The notes: generated from the letters alone by a model not told the origin. A DNA stretch of 64,000 bases from Streptomyces pluripotens (GCF_000802245.2 NZ_CP021080.1:6262001-6326000), one strand, 5' to 3'; numbered from the stretch's first letter, positions 27,870 through 37,354 are shown. Translations and numbers: made by a program.

Positions 27870-28115
27870 TCCCGCGTACCGGTCGCGGCGTCCCGCCCGC
27901 AGCGCTCCGCAAGCCCCCGGCTCCTCCAAGAACCGGCTCCTCCCGAAGCAGGCCGTGGCGACGACGGGCAACGAGGGGATCTGATCCGAGGACGGGGCGG
28001 GTTGACCCGTACGGCGTAGATCCGCTCGTGCCGGCAGGCGTGCCGGGCGAGGGTGGCACTGGCCGGGTCCGCCGTGCCGCCGGTTTCCGGCCCAACGCCT
28101 GCGAGGGAGAACGAG

Positions 28116-30017
28116 GTGACCCAGAACACCGAAGCAAAACCCGCGGAGCCGTCGATCGTTCGGGCCAACGATGCCGTCCTGCGACGGTTCCCCTTCGACG
28201 ACACCCGTGACCTCGCGGACGCGCGGCGCGGCTTCATGGGCACGGCCCGGGAGAGCGTCGTCAAGGACGCCGTGGGGCGTGCGGTATGGGACCTCGACGC
28301 CTACGGGTTCCTCGACCAGGAGTGCCCGGCCACCGCCAACCCGAGCCTGTGGAGGCAGAGCCGGCTCTGCTGCGACCACGGACTCTTCGAGGTGACCGAG
28401 GGCATCTACCAGGTGCGCGGATTCGACCTGTCCAACATGACGATCGTGGAGGGCGGGCGCGGCGTCCTCGTCATCGACCCGCTGCTGTGCGCCGAGACCG
28501 CGGCGGCCGGGCTCGCCCTGTACCGGAGCCATCGCGGTGACCGGCCCGTGACCGCAGTGCTCTACACGCACAGCCATGCCGACCACTTCGGCGGTGTGCG
28601 GGGTGTGGTGACCGACGAGGACGTGGCAGGGGGCGTTCCGGTCTTCGCCCCGCACGGCTTCCTGGCACACGCCGTCAGCGAGAACGTCTACGCCGGCACG
28701 GCGATGAACCGTCGTGCCGCCTACATGTACGGTGCCGCCCTGCCCAAGGGCGAACGGGGGCAGATCGGCGCCGGCCTCGGGCAGACGGTCTCCACCGGGT
28801 CGGTCGGCCTGATTCCACCGACGGCCTACATCACCCGCACCGGGCAGACGGAGGTGATCGACGGTATCCGCATGGTCTTCCAGCTCACCCCGGGCACCGA
28901 GGCGCCGGCGGAGCTGAACATCCACTTCCCCGACCACGCGGCACTGTGCACGGCCGAGAACGCCACCCACAACCTGCACAACCTGCTCACCCCGCGCGGT
29001 GCCCAGGTCCGCGACCCGCGGGTGTGGGCCCGCTACCTCACCGAGGCCATCGACCTCTTCGCCGACCTGTCCGACGTCGCCTTCGCCTCCCACCACTGGC
29101 CGGTGTGGGGCCGCGAGCGGGTGGTGGAGTTCCTGTCCCAGCAGCGAGACTTGTACGCCTACCTCCACGACCAGACCCTGCGCATGCTCAACCAAGGCCT
29201 CACCGCGCTGGAGATCGCCGAGCGGATCGAGCTGCCGCCGGCCCTGGAGCGAGCCTGGCACACCCACGGCTACTACGGCTCCGTCAGCCACAACACCAAG
29301 GCCGTCTACCAGCGCTACCTCGGCTGGTTCGACGGCAACCCCGCGCACCTGTGGGAGCACCCGCCGACCCAGGCGGCGAAGCGGTACGTGGAGTTCATGG
29401 GAGGCGCAGGCGAAGTACTGCGGCGAGCCCGCCAGTCGTTCGCCGACGGCGACTTCCGCTGGGTGGTCCAGGTCGTCAACCACGTGCTGTTCGCCGACCC
29501 GGACAACGCGCAGGCACGTGACCTCCAGGCCGACGCCCTGGAACAGCTCGGCTACGGCAGCGAGAACGGGACCTGGCGCAACTTCTTCCTCAGCGGAGCC
29601 CTCGAACTGCGCCACGGCCCGGTCGGCACACCCACCTCGACGGTCTCGCCCGACCTGCTGGCGGCCCTGACACTGGAACAGCTCTTCGACGCCCTCGCGA
29701 TCCGGGTGGACGGACCGCGCAGCTGGGATGCGGACATCACCGTGCGCTTCAGCGTCACCGACGGGGAGCCAGTGACCATGCGCCTGCGTAACGGCGTCCT
29801 CACCCACGTCACCGGCACCGGGCGGGCCGCGGCCGTCCCGGACACCGGGATCACCCTCACCGAGGAGGAACTGCGCGCCCTGCTGCTCGGCACCATCACG
29901 CCGGCCGACCTGACGGCACGCGACGGCGTCGAGGTGACCGGTGACGCCGGAAAGCTGACCGAACTCCTCGGCCACCTCACCGAACCCGACCCGGACTTCG
30001 CCATCGTCACTCCGTGA
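28116..30017 (+). CDS. Alkyl sulfatase (SdsA1/BDS1-type metallo-beta-lactamase-fold sulfatase)
   Basis: A 633-residue protein with the metallo-beta-lactamase motif THSHADHFGG (His152, His154, Asp156, His157). It also has FAPHGFLAHAVSENVYAG, the Asn/Glu-rich CTAENATHNLHNLLTPRGAQVRD and ASHHWPVWG. After the catalytic part come the helical dimerisation domain (about 370-510) and the C-terminal SCP2-like lipid-binding domain (about 515-633), the normal order for SDS hydrolases. It hydrolyses primary or secondary alkyl sulfates to alcohol plus sulfate. There is no signal peptide, unlike SdsA1, so it is probably cytoplasmic. The GTG at 28116 follows GGGAGA at good spacing. Confidence 0.9.
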   Translation: MTQNTEAKPAEPSIVRANDAVLRRFPFDDTRDLADARRGFMGTARESVVKDAVGRAVWDLDAYGFLDQECPATANPSLWRQSRLCCDHGLFEVTEGIYQVRGFDLSNMTIVEGGRGVLVIDPLLCAETAAAGLALYRSHRGDRPVTAVLYTHSHADHFGGVRGVVTDEDVAGGVPVFAPHGFLAHAVSENVYAGTAMNRRAAYMYGAALPKGERGQIGAGLGQTVSTGSVGLIPPTAYITRTGQTEVIDGIRMVFQLTPGTEAPAELNIHFPDHAALCTAENATHNLHNLLTPRGAQVRDPRVWARYLTEAIDLFADLSDVAFASHHWPVWGRERVVEFLSQQRDLYAYLHDQTLRMLNQGLTALEIAERIELPPALERAWHTHGYYGSVSHNTKAVYQRYLGWFDGNPAHLWEHPPTQAAKRYVEFMGGAGEVLRRARQSFADGDFRWVVQVVNHVLFADPDNAQARDLQADALEQLGYGSENGTWRNFFLSGALELRHGPVGTPTSTVSPDLLAALTLEQLFDALAIRVDGPRSWDADITVRFSVTDGEPVTMRLRNGVLTHVTGTGRAAAVPDTGITLTEEELRALLLGTITPADLTARDGVEVTGDAGKLTELLGHLTEPDPDFAIVTP

Positions 30018-30038
30018 CGGGCGCAGCGGCGGCCGCCC

Positions 30039-31253
30039 ATGTTCCACCCCGGCACCCTCGTTCTGATCATGACGGTCGCCGTGCTCGCGCCACTCCTCGC
30101 CGAGAGCACGGCGCGCTGGATCCGCATCCCGCTGGTCATCTTCGAGATCGCCCTCGGCATCGTCATCGGCCCCGGGGTGCTCGGCTGGGCGCAACCCGAC
30201 AAGGTCGTCGACACACTGTCCGACCTGGGACTCGCCATGCTGATCTTTCTCGCCGGGTACGAGATCGAGTTCGAGGAAATCCCCGGCAGGACCCTGCGCC
30301 ACGCGCTGGGCGCCTGGCTGCTGTCCCTCGCGGCGGGCATCGGCCTCGCCCTCGCGCTCAGCGGCGGGGAGACGTTCAAGGCGTTCGTCATCGGCACCTC
30401 GCTGACCAGCACCGCACTGGGCACCGTGCTGCCGATCCTGCGCGACCGGGGGGACCTGCACACGCCGTTCGGCAGGGTGATGTCGACATTCGGCGCTGTG
30501 GGGGAGTTCGGCCCGGTGGTGGCGATCGCCCTGCTGCTGAGCGGCCGCAAACCGGGCGAGTCGACTGCGCTGCTGATCGGCTTCGCGGCGGTCACCGCGG
30601 GCGCCGTCTGGTGGGCGATGCGCCCCCGGCAGCCCTGGTTCTCCCGCCTGATCGACACGACCCTGCACAGCAGCGGACAGTTCGCGGTCCGCCTCGTCAT
30701 GCTGCTCCTGGCCGGGATGCTGGCTCTCGCCCAGGCCTTCGGCCTGGACATCCTGCTCGGTGCCTTCGCCGCCGGCGTACTCACGCGCCTTCTGCTGCAC
30801 GGTGCCTCGCCCGAACACAGTGCGGAGGTCATCGGCAAGGTGGAGGCGCTGGGGTTCGGTTTCCTGGTTCCCCTGTTCTACGTGGTCACCGGCATCGACT
30901 TCGACCTGTACGCCCTGCTGCACGACTGGCGGGCCCTCGTGCTCGTACCGGTGTTCCTGGTGCTGTTCCTCCTCGTGCGCGGTGGGCCGGTGCACCTCCT
31001 GGCGCCACGTGGCCTCGCTCGCGCTGACCGCAGGGCGCTCACGCTCTTCGTGTCGACCTGTCTGCCCCTCGTCGTGGCGATCACGACCATCGGGGTCGAC
31101 CAGAAGGTGCTCGGCACGGACGAGGCGGCGGCACTGGTCGGGGCCGCGATGCTCTCGGTGCTGCTCCTGCCGCTCCTGGCGATGAGGACACGTGCTGGAC
31201 GGAGGCCGGAGAAGCCCCCGTCCGCGTCCTCGACGGAGTCGGAGGCCTGGTGA
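30039..31253 (+). CDS. Monovalent cation:proton antiporter (CPA2/KefB-like)
   Basis: A 404-residue integral membrane protein with about 12 hydrophobic helices and no TrkA-N domain. It shows the Na+/H+-exchanger features of the CPA2 family: IPLVIFEIALGIVIGP in helix 2, LAMLIFLAGYEIEF, and a GxxxTSTALG region with a conserved Ser/Thr. It would exchange Na+ or K+ for H+. It starts 21 bp after the alkyl sulfatase and may be co-transcribed with it. No good ribosome-binding site precedes the ATG at 30039, which fits coupling to the upstream gene. Ion specificity is not decidable. Confidence 0.82.
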   Translation: MFHPGTLVLIMTVAVLAPLLAESTARWIRIPLVIFEIALGIVIGPGVLGWAQPDKVVDTLSDLGLAMLIFLAGYEIEFEEIPGRTLRHALGAWLLSLAAGIGLALALSGGETFKAFVIGTSLTSTALGTVLPILRDRGDLHTPFGRVMSTFGAVGEFGPVVAIALLLSGRKPGESTALLIGFAAVTAGAVWWAMRPRQPWFSRLIDTTLHSSGQFAVRLVMLLLAGMLALAQAFGLDILLGAFAAGVLTRLLLHGASPEHSAEVIGKVEALGFGFLVPLFYVVTGIDFDLYALLHDWRALVLVPVFLVLFLLVRGGPVHLLAPRGLARADRRALTLFVSTCLPLVVAITTIGVDQKVLGTDEAAALVGAAMLSVLLLPLLAMRTRAGRRPEKPPSASSTESEAW

Positions 31254-31401
31254 CGGGCGACGGCGCCGGTCACCGAAGGCCGCCGGCGAGGCGGGGCCGA
31301 CTGCCTGGACCGGTGACCCGAACGGCCCCGCTCTGCTCGCGCTGGCGCCCCGATGACGGTGCGCTGGCAAACAGAGCGGCCGGACCGACCAGGAGGCACG
31401 A

Positions 31402-32724
31402 GTGACAGACGGCCCAGCACCCGCGGACGATGGCGCCCACTCGTCCGGGGACCGGGAACTCCAGGAACTGCGTGCACGGGTGGCCGCCCTCGAAGGCGAA
31501 CGGGCCCGGCCGCCCCGCCACCGCGTCACATCCTTCCTCGCCGCGGTCCTCATCGTTCTCGGCTGCGTCCTGGCCCCGCTCGCCGTGGTCGCCGCCTGGG
31601 CGGCCGACCAGGTGGACGACACCGACCGCTACGTGGCCACCGTGGCCCCACTCGCCTCGAACCCCGACGTGCAGGACGCCGTGGCCAACCGGATCACCGA
31701 CGCGGTCATGACCCATCTCGACCTGCCCACCCTGCTCTCCGAGGCGGCACCTCAGGACCGGCCCCGTCTGGAGAAGGCGCTGGGCGGAAGACTCGGCGAC
31801 GCGCTCGAAAGCGCCGTACGCAGCTTCGTCCACAGCGCAGCCCAGACCGTCGTCCGGTCGAACGCCTTCAAGACGGTCTGGACCGAGGCCAACCGCAAGA
31901 TCCACAGTGCCTTGGACAAGGCCCTCACCGGCAGTGGCGGCGGCGCGGTGCAGCTGACGAACGACACCGTCAACCTCGACATCGGCCCCCTGGTGGACCA
32001 GCTCAAGCAGCGCCTCGTCGATTCGGGAATCACCGTCGCCGGGAACATCCCCACGGTGCACACGAACTTCACCCTCGTCAGATCTGATCAGATCGGCAAG
32101 ATCAAGACATATGTGCGACTTCTGCAACTCGCCGGCAACTGGCTGCCGGTACTGGCGGTCCTGCTGGTGGCCGGCGGCGTGCTGCTCTCGGTACACCGGC
32201 GCCGGGCACTGGTCGCGGGCAGCCTCGGCGTCGTCGTCGCCACCGGGATCCTCGGCATCGGCCTGCGCGTGTTCCGGGTGATCTATCTCGACCGGCTGCC
32301 AGCCGACGTCTCCCAAGCCGCGGCCGGGGCCGTCTACGACACGTTGACCCGTTTCCTACAGACCACGGTCCGCATGGTCGTGGCCCTCGGCATCATCGTC
32401 GCCCTGGCCGCCTGGCTCACTGGCCCGGGCCGCCGCGCGGGACTCGTCAGACGGCTGTGGACCTCCGGTATCGGCGCGGTACGCGGCACCGCCGACCGAG
32501 CCGGGATGCGGACCGGCCCGGTCGGCCCCTTCGTGAGCCGCTACCGCACCTGGATCACCTGGGTGCTGGTGGCCGCCGTCCTGCTGGTCTACCTGCTGTG
32601 GTCCTACCCCACCGGCTGGGTGGTGGTCGGGCTCGCCCTGTGCCTGCTGTTCCTGTTGGCCGTCGTCGAGTTCTTGGCGGAACCGCCGGCCGGCAAGCCG
32701 CCCGCGACCGGGACGCCCGCCTGA
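31402..32724 (+). CDS. Integral membrane protein of unknown function with an N-terminal coiled coil
   Basis: A 440-residue protein. Residues 18-35 form a short heptad-like segment (LQELRARVAALEGERA). One transmembrane helix follows (about 47-69), then an extracytoplasmic domain of about 180 residues (DDTDRYVATVAPLASNPDVQ onward), then four C-terminal helices in two pairs (about 250-300, 325-345 and 380-430). Similar proteins are common in Streptomyces and carry no known catalytic motif. AGGAGG lies upstream of the GTG at 31402, which fixes the start. Monocistronic, with no informative neighbours. Confidence 0.75.
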   Translation: MTDGPAPADDGAHSSGDRELQELRARVAALEGERARPPRHRVTSFLAAVLIVLGCVLAPLAVVAAWAADQVDDTDRYVATVAPLASNPDVQDAVANRITDAVMTHLDLPTLLSEAAPQDRPRLEKALGGRLGDALESAVRSFVHSAAQTVVRSNAFKTVWTEANRKIHSALDKALTGSGGGAVQLTNDTVNLDIGPLVDQLKQRLVDSGITVAGNIPTVHTNFTLVRSDQIGKIKTYVRLLQLAGNWLPVLAVLLVAGGVLLSVHRRRALVAGSLGVVVATGILGIGLRVFRVIYLDRLPADVSQAAAGAVYDTLTRFLQTTVRMVVALGIIVALAAWLTGPGRRAGLVRRLWTSGIGAVRGTADRAGMRTGPVGPFVSRYRTWITWVLVAAVLLVYLLWSYPTGWVVVGLALCLLFLLAVVEFLAEPPAGKPPATGTPA

Positions 32725-33157
32725 CCCGCGCCGCGGTCCGCCACCGCCATCACCGCCGCGGCCACCCGTGGACGGCGTTCCTCCCGGCCGCCGTCGCGCG
32801 GGCGTGCCGGAGGGGGCGGGCACACGCTCCGGTCGTCTCCCGGCCCGGCTCCCGGCACTCTGGTCGTCTCCCGGCGCCGAACCATGTCCGGGGAACAAGC
32901 ACAGCCACGACAGACCTGTGGGGGAGCGGTCGCCGGGCCGCGGTGCGGGAGCGACCACAGCCGTCTTCCGGCCCGGACAGCGGCCGGAGACCGCCGGACG
33001 GCGCCGCATGTATCACCCGATCGGCTCAACCCACGTGGCCGGACGAGGGGTTGGGGGTGAAGTGTCGGAAGCAGGCCGGGCGGAAGACGCCCGGTACGGC
33101 CGCCCTGCCCGACGGGGCGCGACCCGGCTCCTCGCCTCACAGAAACGGAGCGCGATC
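32725..33157. other. 433-bp intergenic region, no recognised feature
   Basis: GC-rich sequence between the membrane protein and the DUF7144-like gene. Several frames are open on both strands, but none shows consistent third-position bias or a plausible start. No hairpin stands out. It presumably holds the promoter of the downstream gene. Confidence 0.4.
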
Positions 33158-33601
33158 ATGACCGCACAGCCCCACTCCGGCGCGCCGTCCGGTGGCTACG
33201 GACCGCCCCCCACCGGGAACAGCTCCTGGGTCGCCGGCGGAATCGTCTTCGCGGGTGTCCTGATGGTCGTCAACGGTGTCCTTGCCATCCTGCAGGGAAT
33301 CGCGGCGATCGCGAAGAACCAGGTCTACGCCCACATCGGCGACTACGTCTACAAGATCAACCTGACCGGCTGGGGCTGGATCCTGCTGATCCTGGGCGCC
33401 ATCGCCGTCGTCGCCGGCTTCGGCATCCTCTCCGGCGCCGCGTGGGCCCGCCTGGTCGGTATCGCCCTTGCCTCGCTGAGCCTGGTGGCCCAGTTCATGT
33501 TCCTGCCGTACGCGCCGGTGTGGTCGGTGATCATGATGGCGATCGACGTGTTCATCATCTGGGCGCTCGCGGTGTACGAGCCCACGACCGCGTCCACCTG
33601 A
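33158..33601 (+). CDS. Small four-helix membrane protein (DUF7144-like)
   Basis: A 147-residue protein. A short Pro/Gly-rich N-terminus (MTAQPHSGAPSGGYGPPP) is followed by four transmembrane helices: SWVAGGIVFAGVLMVVNGVL, WGWILLILGAIAVVAGFGIL, WARLVGIALASLSLVAQFMF, and the last pair-helix VIMMAIDVFIIWALAVY. The pattern G-I-V-F-A-G-x-L-M-V-x-N-G and the A-W-A-R motif match a family of Streptomyces membrane proteins that I recall as DUF7144. Function unknown. Monocistronic; the purine run AAACGGAG lies before the ATG. Confidence 0.8.
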   Translation: MTAQPHSGAPSGGYGPPPTGNSSWVAGGIVFAGVLMVVNGVLAILQGIAAIAKNQVYAHIGDYVYKINLTGWGWILLILGAIAVVAGFGILSGAAWARLVGIALASLSLVAQFMFLPYAPVWSVIMMAIDVFIIWALAVYEPTTAST

Positions 33602-33890
33602 CGTCCCGGGCGCGGTGGACCATCTGCCGCGCCCGCCATCCGCCCGCAGACGAGCCCGGGGCGGGGGTCCCCGCCCGTCGGGGGTCCGGGGCGCCGGCTG
33701 CGCGCCCCCTCGGCGGCCCGAGGCCTCACCGCAGCGGCCGTGGTCCGATGGGGAGCAACCGTCCCGCTGCGATGCGCGGGGGCCGGACACCAGCGTCGGC
33801 GCCCCCTGCACCTTGCCCCTGCCCCCGGACGTCGGACGTTCGCGTGGCATCATCGGCCGGGGCCAGACCCCGAACCGTACGAGGAGCACG

Positions 33891-34853
33891 ATGGACCCCG
33901 CTCGCACCGCCCCGCCCGACGGGGATTCCCCCCTTCCGACCGGAACCAGGGGACCGGAGCGGGCCGCTCAGCTGCTGGACGGCTTCTCGCTGGAGATGAC
34001 CGGCAAGGACGTGCTTCGGCTGGAGGAGGCCCGGGACAGCATCCCGCCGGGCACCCGGATCAACATCACCTTCCTCGCCGGCGAGGACCTCGGCATGCGG
34101 CTGACGGCCGCCCGCGAGGTCAAACGGCTCGGATTCGTGCCCGTTGCGCACCTCGCCGCGCGCAGGCTGCCCTCCCGTTCCGCTCTGGAGGAGTTCCTCT
34201 CCGGGCTTGCGGCCGACGGCACCGCAGGGAACGTCTTCGTCGTCGGCGGTGACCCCGCCCGCCCCGAGGGCCCCTACCCGGACGCCCTCGCCGTCCTGCG
34301 CACCGGGCTGCTGCAGCGCCACGGAGTCCGCCACATCGGCATCAGCGGATACCCCGACGGCCACCCCGCGATAGCCGGCCCCGACCTGTGGACGGCGCTC
34401 GCGGACAAGGCGGCGGCCATCGCCGCGGAGGGGTTCACCGGCGACGTCATCACCCAGTTCGGCTTCGACGCCGTCCCGGTCCTCGACTGGCTGGAAGCCG
34501 TCCGTGCCCGGGGCGTCCAGCTGCCCGTCCGCATCGGTGTCCCGGGCCCGGCGGGTGCGCGCCGCCTGCTCGGCTACGCCACCCGCTTCGGCGTCGCCAC
34601 CGGCGCATCCGTCGCCCGCAAGTACGGCTTCTCGTTGACCAACCTGATGGCGACGACCGGCCCGGACCGCTTCCTGCAGGCGCTGGCCGATCGGTACGAC
34701 CCCGCGCGGCACGGCACGGTGAAGGTGCATTTCTACACGTTCGGCGGGCTGCGGACCACCGCCGAGTGGGCCACCCGCTTCCGGCGACAGGGCAGCATTC
34801 CGCAGACCCGGGCTGCGTGGCAGGAGGGGCTTCCGCAGCACAGCCGCGCCTAG
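33891..34853 (+). CDS. Methylenetetrahydrofolate reductase-like protein
   Basis: A 320-residue TIM-barrel protein resembling MetF: an FSLEMTGKDVLRLEEARDSI segment, INITFLAGED, the FVPVAHLAARRLPS strand-loop, VFVVGGDPARPEGPYPDALA, IGISGYPDGHP and VITQFGFDA. These correspond to the flavin and folate-binding loops of methylenetetrahydrofolate reductase. It is slightly divergent from the housekeeping form (no clear MetF start), so it may be a second copy used in one-carbon oxidation or demethylation rather than methionine synthesis. GAGGAG lies before the ATG. Its TAG stop (34851-34853) coincides with the end of a MITE-like repeat. Confidence 0.78.
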   Translation: MDPARTAPPDGDSPLPTGTRGPERAAQLLDGFSLEMTGKDVLRLEEARDSIPPGTRINITFLAGEDLGMRLTAAREVKRLGFVPVAHLAARRLPSRSALEEFLSGLAADGTAGNVFVVGGDPARPEGPYPDALAVLRTGLLQRHGVRHIGISGYPDGHPAIAGPDLWTALADKAAAIAAEGFTGDVITQFGFDAVPVLDWLEAVRARGVQLPVRIGVPGPAGARRLLGYATRFGVATGASVARKYGFSLTNLMATTGPDRFLQALADRYDPARHGTVKVHFYTFGGLRTTAEWATRFRRQGSIPQTRAAWQEGLPQHSRA

Positions 34854-35036
34854 TGCCGCAGCAGGCACCACGTTCGCCCCGTCGCGACGCCCGGCACGCA
34901 ACGCCCCGTCCGAAAGCTCATGCACGTCCAGCACGAGGGCTTCCGGCCGGTACTGCCCCCCAGCCTCCGGCCGGTGGTCCCCAGAGCCGGCACCGGACGC
35001 GGCTCCTTGACGGGAAGGCGTTGCCCGCTGTGGCAC
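34853..35036 (-). mobile_element. MITE-like repeat, copy 2 (inverted relative to copy 1)
   Basis: A 184-bp segment whose reverse complement matches 14961-15123. The ends are GTGCCGC (34853-34859) and GTGGCAC (35030-35036), the latter one base off the terminal inverted repeat. The 29-bp block at 34871-34899 is the exact reverse complement of 15079-15107. It is about 20 bp longer than copy 1, mainly in the half away from that block. Like copy 1, one end touches the TAG stop codon of the preceding gene, here after CTAG. No transposase is encoded. Confidence 0.65.
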
Positions 35037-35137
35037 TCGGACACCCTCGCAGTGCTTCGCCCGCCCCCCTGGTCATGCCCACGTACGTGTCGGATTCCCG
35101 CCAGCCACCCGGGCGTCAACTGGTCGATGCTGGACAC

Positions 35138-36643
35138 ATGCGAACAGGGACACAGCTCGACCGGGAGCACTGCGTGCGCGCCGCGCAGTCCAAGGACGCA
35201 CGGTTCGACGGATGGTTCTTCACAGCCGTCCTGACCACTGGCATCTACTGCAGGCCCAGTTGCCCGGCGGTCCCGCCCAAGGCGGAGAACATGGCGTTCT
35301 ACCCGAGCGCCGCCGCGTGCCAGCAGGCCGGATTCCGGGCCTGCAAGCGCTGCCGGCCCGACGCCAGTCCCGGCTCCCCGGAGTGGAACCGGCGCGCCGA
35401 CCTGGTGGCCCGGGCCATGCGGCTGATCGCCGACGGCGTCGTGGACCGCGAGGGCGTGGCTGGACTAGCCACCCGGCTCGGGTACAGCACCCGGCAGGTG
35501 CAGCGGGAACTGCTGGCTGAACTGGGTGCCGGGCCCCTGGCGCTCGCCCGCGCCCAGCGCGCGCAGACCGCGCGGCTGCTCGTCGAGACCACCCAGCTGC
35601 CCATGACGGAGATCGCCTTCGCAGCCGGCTTCTCCTCCATCCGCACCTTCAACGACACCGTCCGTGAGGTCTTCGCCGTGTCCCCGAGCGGGCTGCGCGC
35701 CCGCACCCGCGTACCCGGGAACCCCGCGGGCGGCACCCCCGCAACCCCTGGAACCCTGTCCCTGCGCCTGCCGTTCCGCGCCCCGCTCAACCCGCACAAC
35801 CTCTTCGGCCACCTCGCCGCCACCGCCGTACCCGGCGTGGAGGAATGGCACGACGGAGCCTACCGGCGCACCCTACGGCTGCCGTACGGGCACGCTATCG
35901 CCGCGCTCTCACCCCGCCCCGACCACATTGCCTGCCGCCTCACCCTCGGGGACCTGCGCGACCTGTCCGTGGCGATCAGCCGCTGCCGCCGCCTGCTCGA
36001 CCTGGACGCCGACCCGGTCGCCGTCGACGCCCGGCTGCGTGCCGACCCGCTGCTCGCCCCCCTGGTCGACCGGGCCCCGGGCCGCCGCGTGCCGCGCACG
36101 GTCGACGAGGCGGAATTCGCCGTCCGTGCCGTCCTCGGACAGCAGGTGTCCACCGCGGCTGCCCGTACCCACGCAGCCCGCCTGGTCACCGCGCACGGCA
36201 AACCCCTGGACGACCCCGAGGGCGGCCTCACCCATCTCTTCCCGTCCCCCGAGGCACTGGCCGGAGCCGACCCCGGGACGCTGGCCATGCCCCGCGCCCG
36301 GCGCACCACCTTCACCACACTCGTGCGCGGGCTCGCCGAGGGGCAACTGCACCTGGGCATCGGGGCCGACTGGGCAGAGGCCCGGACCCGGCTGCTCGGC
36401 CTGCCCGGCTTCGGCCCCTGGACGGCAGGCGTCATCGCCATGCGCGCCCTGGGCGACCCCGACGCCTTCCTCCCCACCGACCTCGGGGTCCGGCGCGCGG
36501 CGAAGAAGCTGGGCCTGCCGGCCACCCCCGCCGCGCTCACCGCCCGCTCGGAAGGCTGGCGGCCCTGGCGGGCCTACGCGGTCCAGTACCTGTGGGCCAC
36601 CGACAATCACCCGATCAACTTCCTCCCCACGTACGAAGGTTAA
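35138..36643 (+). CDS. Ada-AlkA fusion: methylphosphotriester-sensing activator and 3-methyladenine glycosylase II
   Basis: A 501-residue, three-part protein. Residues 1-80 are the Ada zinc domain with Cys38, Cys42, Cys69 and Cys72 at exactly the positions of E. coli Ada; Cys38 takes the methyl group from phosphotriesters. Residues 85-190 are an AraC-type helix-turn-helix (TRQVQRELLAELGAGPLALARA). Residues 205-501 are an AlkA glycosylase with the helix-hairpin-helix LLGLPGFGPWTAGVIAMRAL and the catalytic Asp448 (FLPTDLGVRR). It would sense alkylation, activate its own operon and excise alkylated bases. It lacks the O6-methylguanine transferase domain, which is supplied by the next gene. Confidence 0.93.
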   Translation: MRTGTQLDREHCVRAAQSKDARFDGWFFTAVLTTGIYCRPSCPAVPPKAENMAFYPSAAACQQAGFRACKRCRPDASPGSPEWNRRADLVARAMRLIADGVVDREGVAGLATRLGYSTRQVQRELLAELGAGPLALARAQRAQTARLLVETTQLPMTEIAFAAGFSSIRTFNDTVREVFAVSPSGLRARTRVPGNPAGGTPATPGTLSLRLPFRAPLNPHNLFGHLAATAVPGVEEWHDGAYRRTLRLPYGHAIAALSPRPDHIACRLTLGDLRDLSVAISRCRRLLDLDADPVAVDARLRADPLLAPLVDRAPGRRVPRTVDEAEFAVRAVLGQQVSTAAARTHAARLVTAHGKPLDDPEGGLTHLFPSPEALAGADPGTLAMPRARRTTFTTLVRGLAEGQLHLGIGADWAEARTRLLGLPGFGPWTAGVIAMRALGDPDAFLPTDLGVRRAAKKLGLPATPAALTARSEGWRPWRAYAVQYLWATDNHPINFLPTYEG

Positions 36644-36655
36644 GAAGGTTCAGCA

Positions 36656-37177
36656 GTGAAGCGCCATACCGTGACCGACAGCCCGTACGGCCCGCTCACC
36701 CTCGTCGCCGACACGGACGGCGTTCTGTGCGGCCTCTACATGACCGACCAGCGGCACCGCCCACCTCAGGAGAGCTTCGGCCCGAACGACGATGACCTGC
36801 GCTGCTTCGCCCGGACACGGGAGCAACTGTCGGCTTACTTCGCGGGTGAACTGACCGAGTTCACCATCGAAGTCGCCCCGCAGGGAACGCCGTTCCAGCG
36901 CCGGGTGTGGGAGCAGCTCACCCGCATCCCCTACGGCGAGACCCGCACCTACGGTGAACTGGCTGAAGCCCTCGGCAGCCCCGGAGCCTCCCGTGCGGTC
37001 GGCCTCGCCAACGGCCGCAATCCCGTCGGCATCGTCGTCCCCTGCCATCGGGTGATCGGCGCGGACGGCAGCCTCACCGGCTACGGCGGCGGCCTGGAGC
37101 GCAAACGGCGCCTGCTGGAGTGCGAGCGTGCGGCGGCCCTCTGCCGAGGTGCGAGAGGCGAACGGCAGGCACGGTGA
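36656..37177 (+). CDS. ogt: Methylated-DNA-protein-cysteine methyltransferase
   Basis: A 173-residue suicide enzyme with the acceptor Cys130 in IVVPCHRVIG. It also has the helix-turn-helix region TYGELAEALGSPGASRAVGLANGRNP, including the arginine finger and the Asn hinge. It removes methyl from O6-methylguanine and O4-methylthymine in DNA. Length and domain order are those of Ogt/AGT. A GTG start with GAAGG before it begins 12 bp after the Ada-AlkA stop, so the two form an adaptive-response operon. The C-terminal 12 residues (after LLECERAAAL) are an unconserved tail. Confidence 0.93.
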   Translation: MKRHTVTDSPYGPLTLVADTDGVLCGLYMTDQRHRPPQESFGPNDDDLRCFARTREQLSAYFAGELTEFTIEVAPQGTPFQRRVWEQLTRIPYGETRTYGELAEALGSPGASRAVGLANGRNPVGIVVPCHRVIGADGSLTGYGGGLERKRRLLECERAAALCRGARGERQAR

Positions 37178-37196
37178 TCGGCATCCGCACGCCGCC

Positions 37197-37225
37197 CCGT
37201 CCGGCAACACCCGGCTGCCGGACGG
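37197..37225. terminator. Hairpin between convergent ogt and brkB-like genes
   Basis: CCGTCCGGCA (37197-37206) and TGCCGGACGG (37216-37225) are perfectly complementary around a nine-base loop. The hairpin lies 20 bp after the ogt stop and can serve both convergent transcripts. Confidence 0.6.
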
Positions 37226-37354
37226 ACCGCTCCTGCCGGTGACCGGCCCGCTGTGGGCCGTAGACCCCACGGCCGTGCCCCGGAGCCGTGCCCGGGGTGT
37301 GGCGGCCGGCCTGCGCCCGTGGCGGCGAGCGGGGTCCCGGCGCGCACTGCGGGA

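Noticed and set aside
27693..31622. Very long open frame on the minus strand (over 1300 codons)
   Set aside because: It lies opposite the alkyl sulfatase, the antiporter and the start of the following membrane-protein gene, has no recognisable domain, and its third-position bias is explained by those genes. Long antisense frames are normal in GC-rich DNA.
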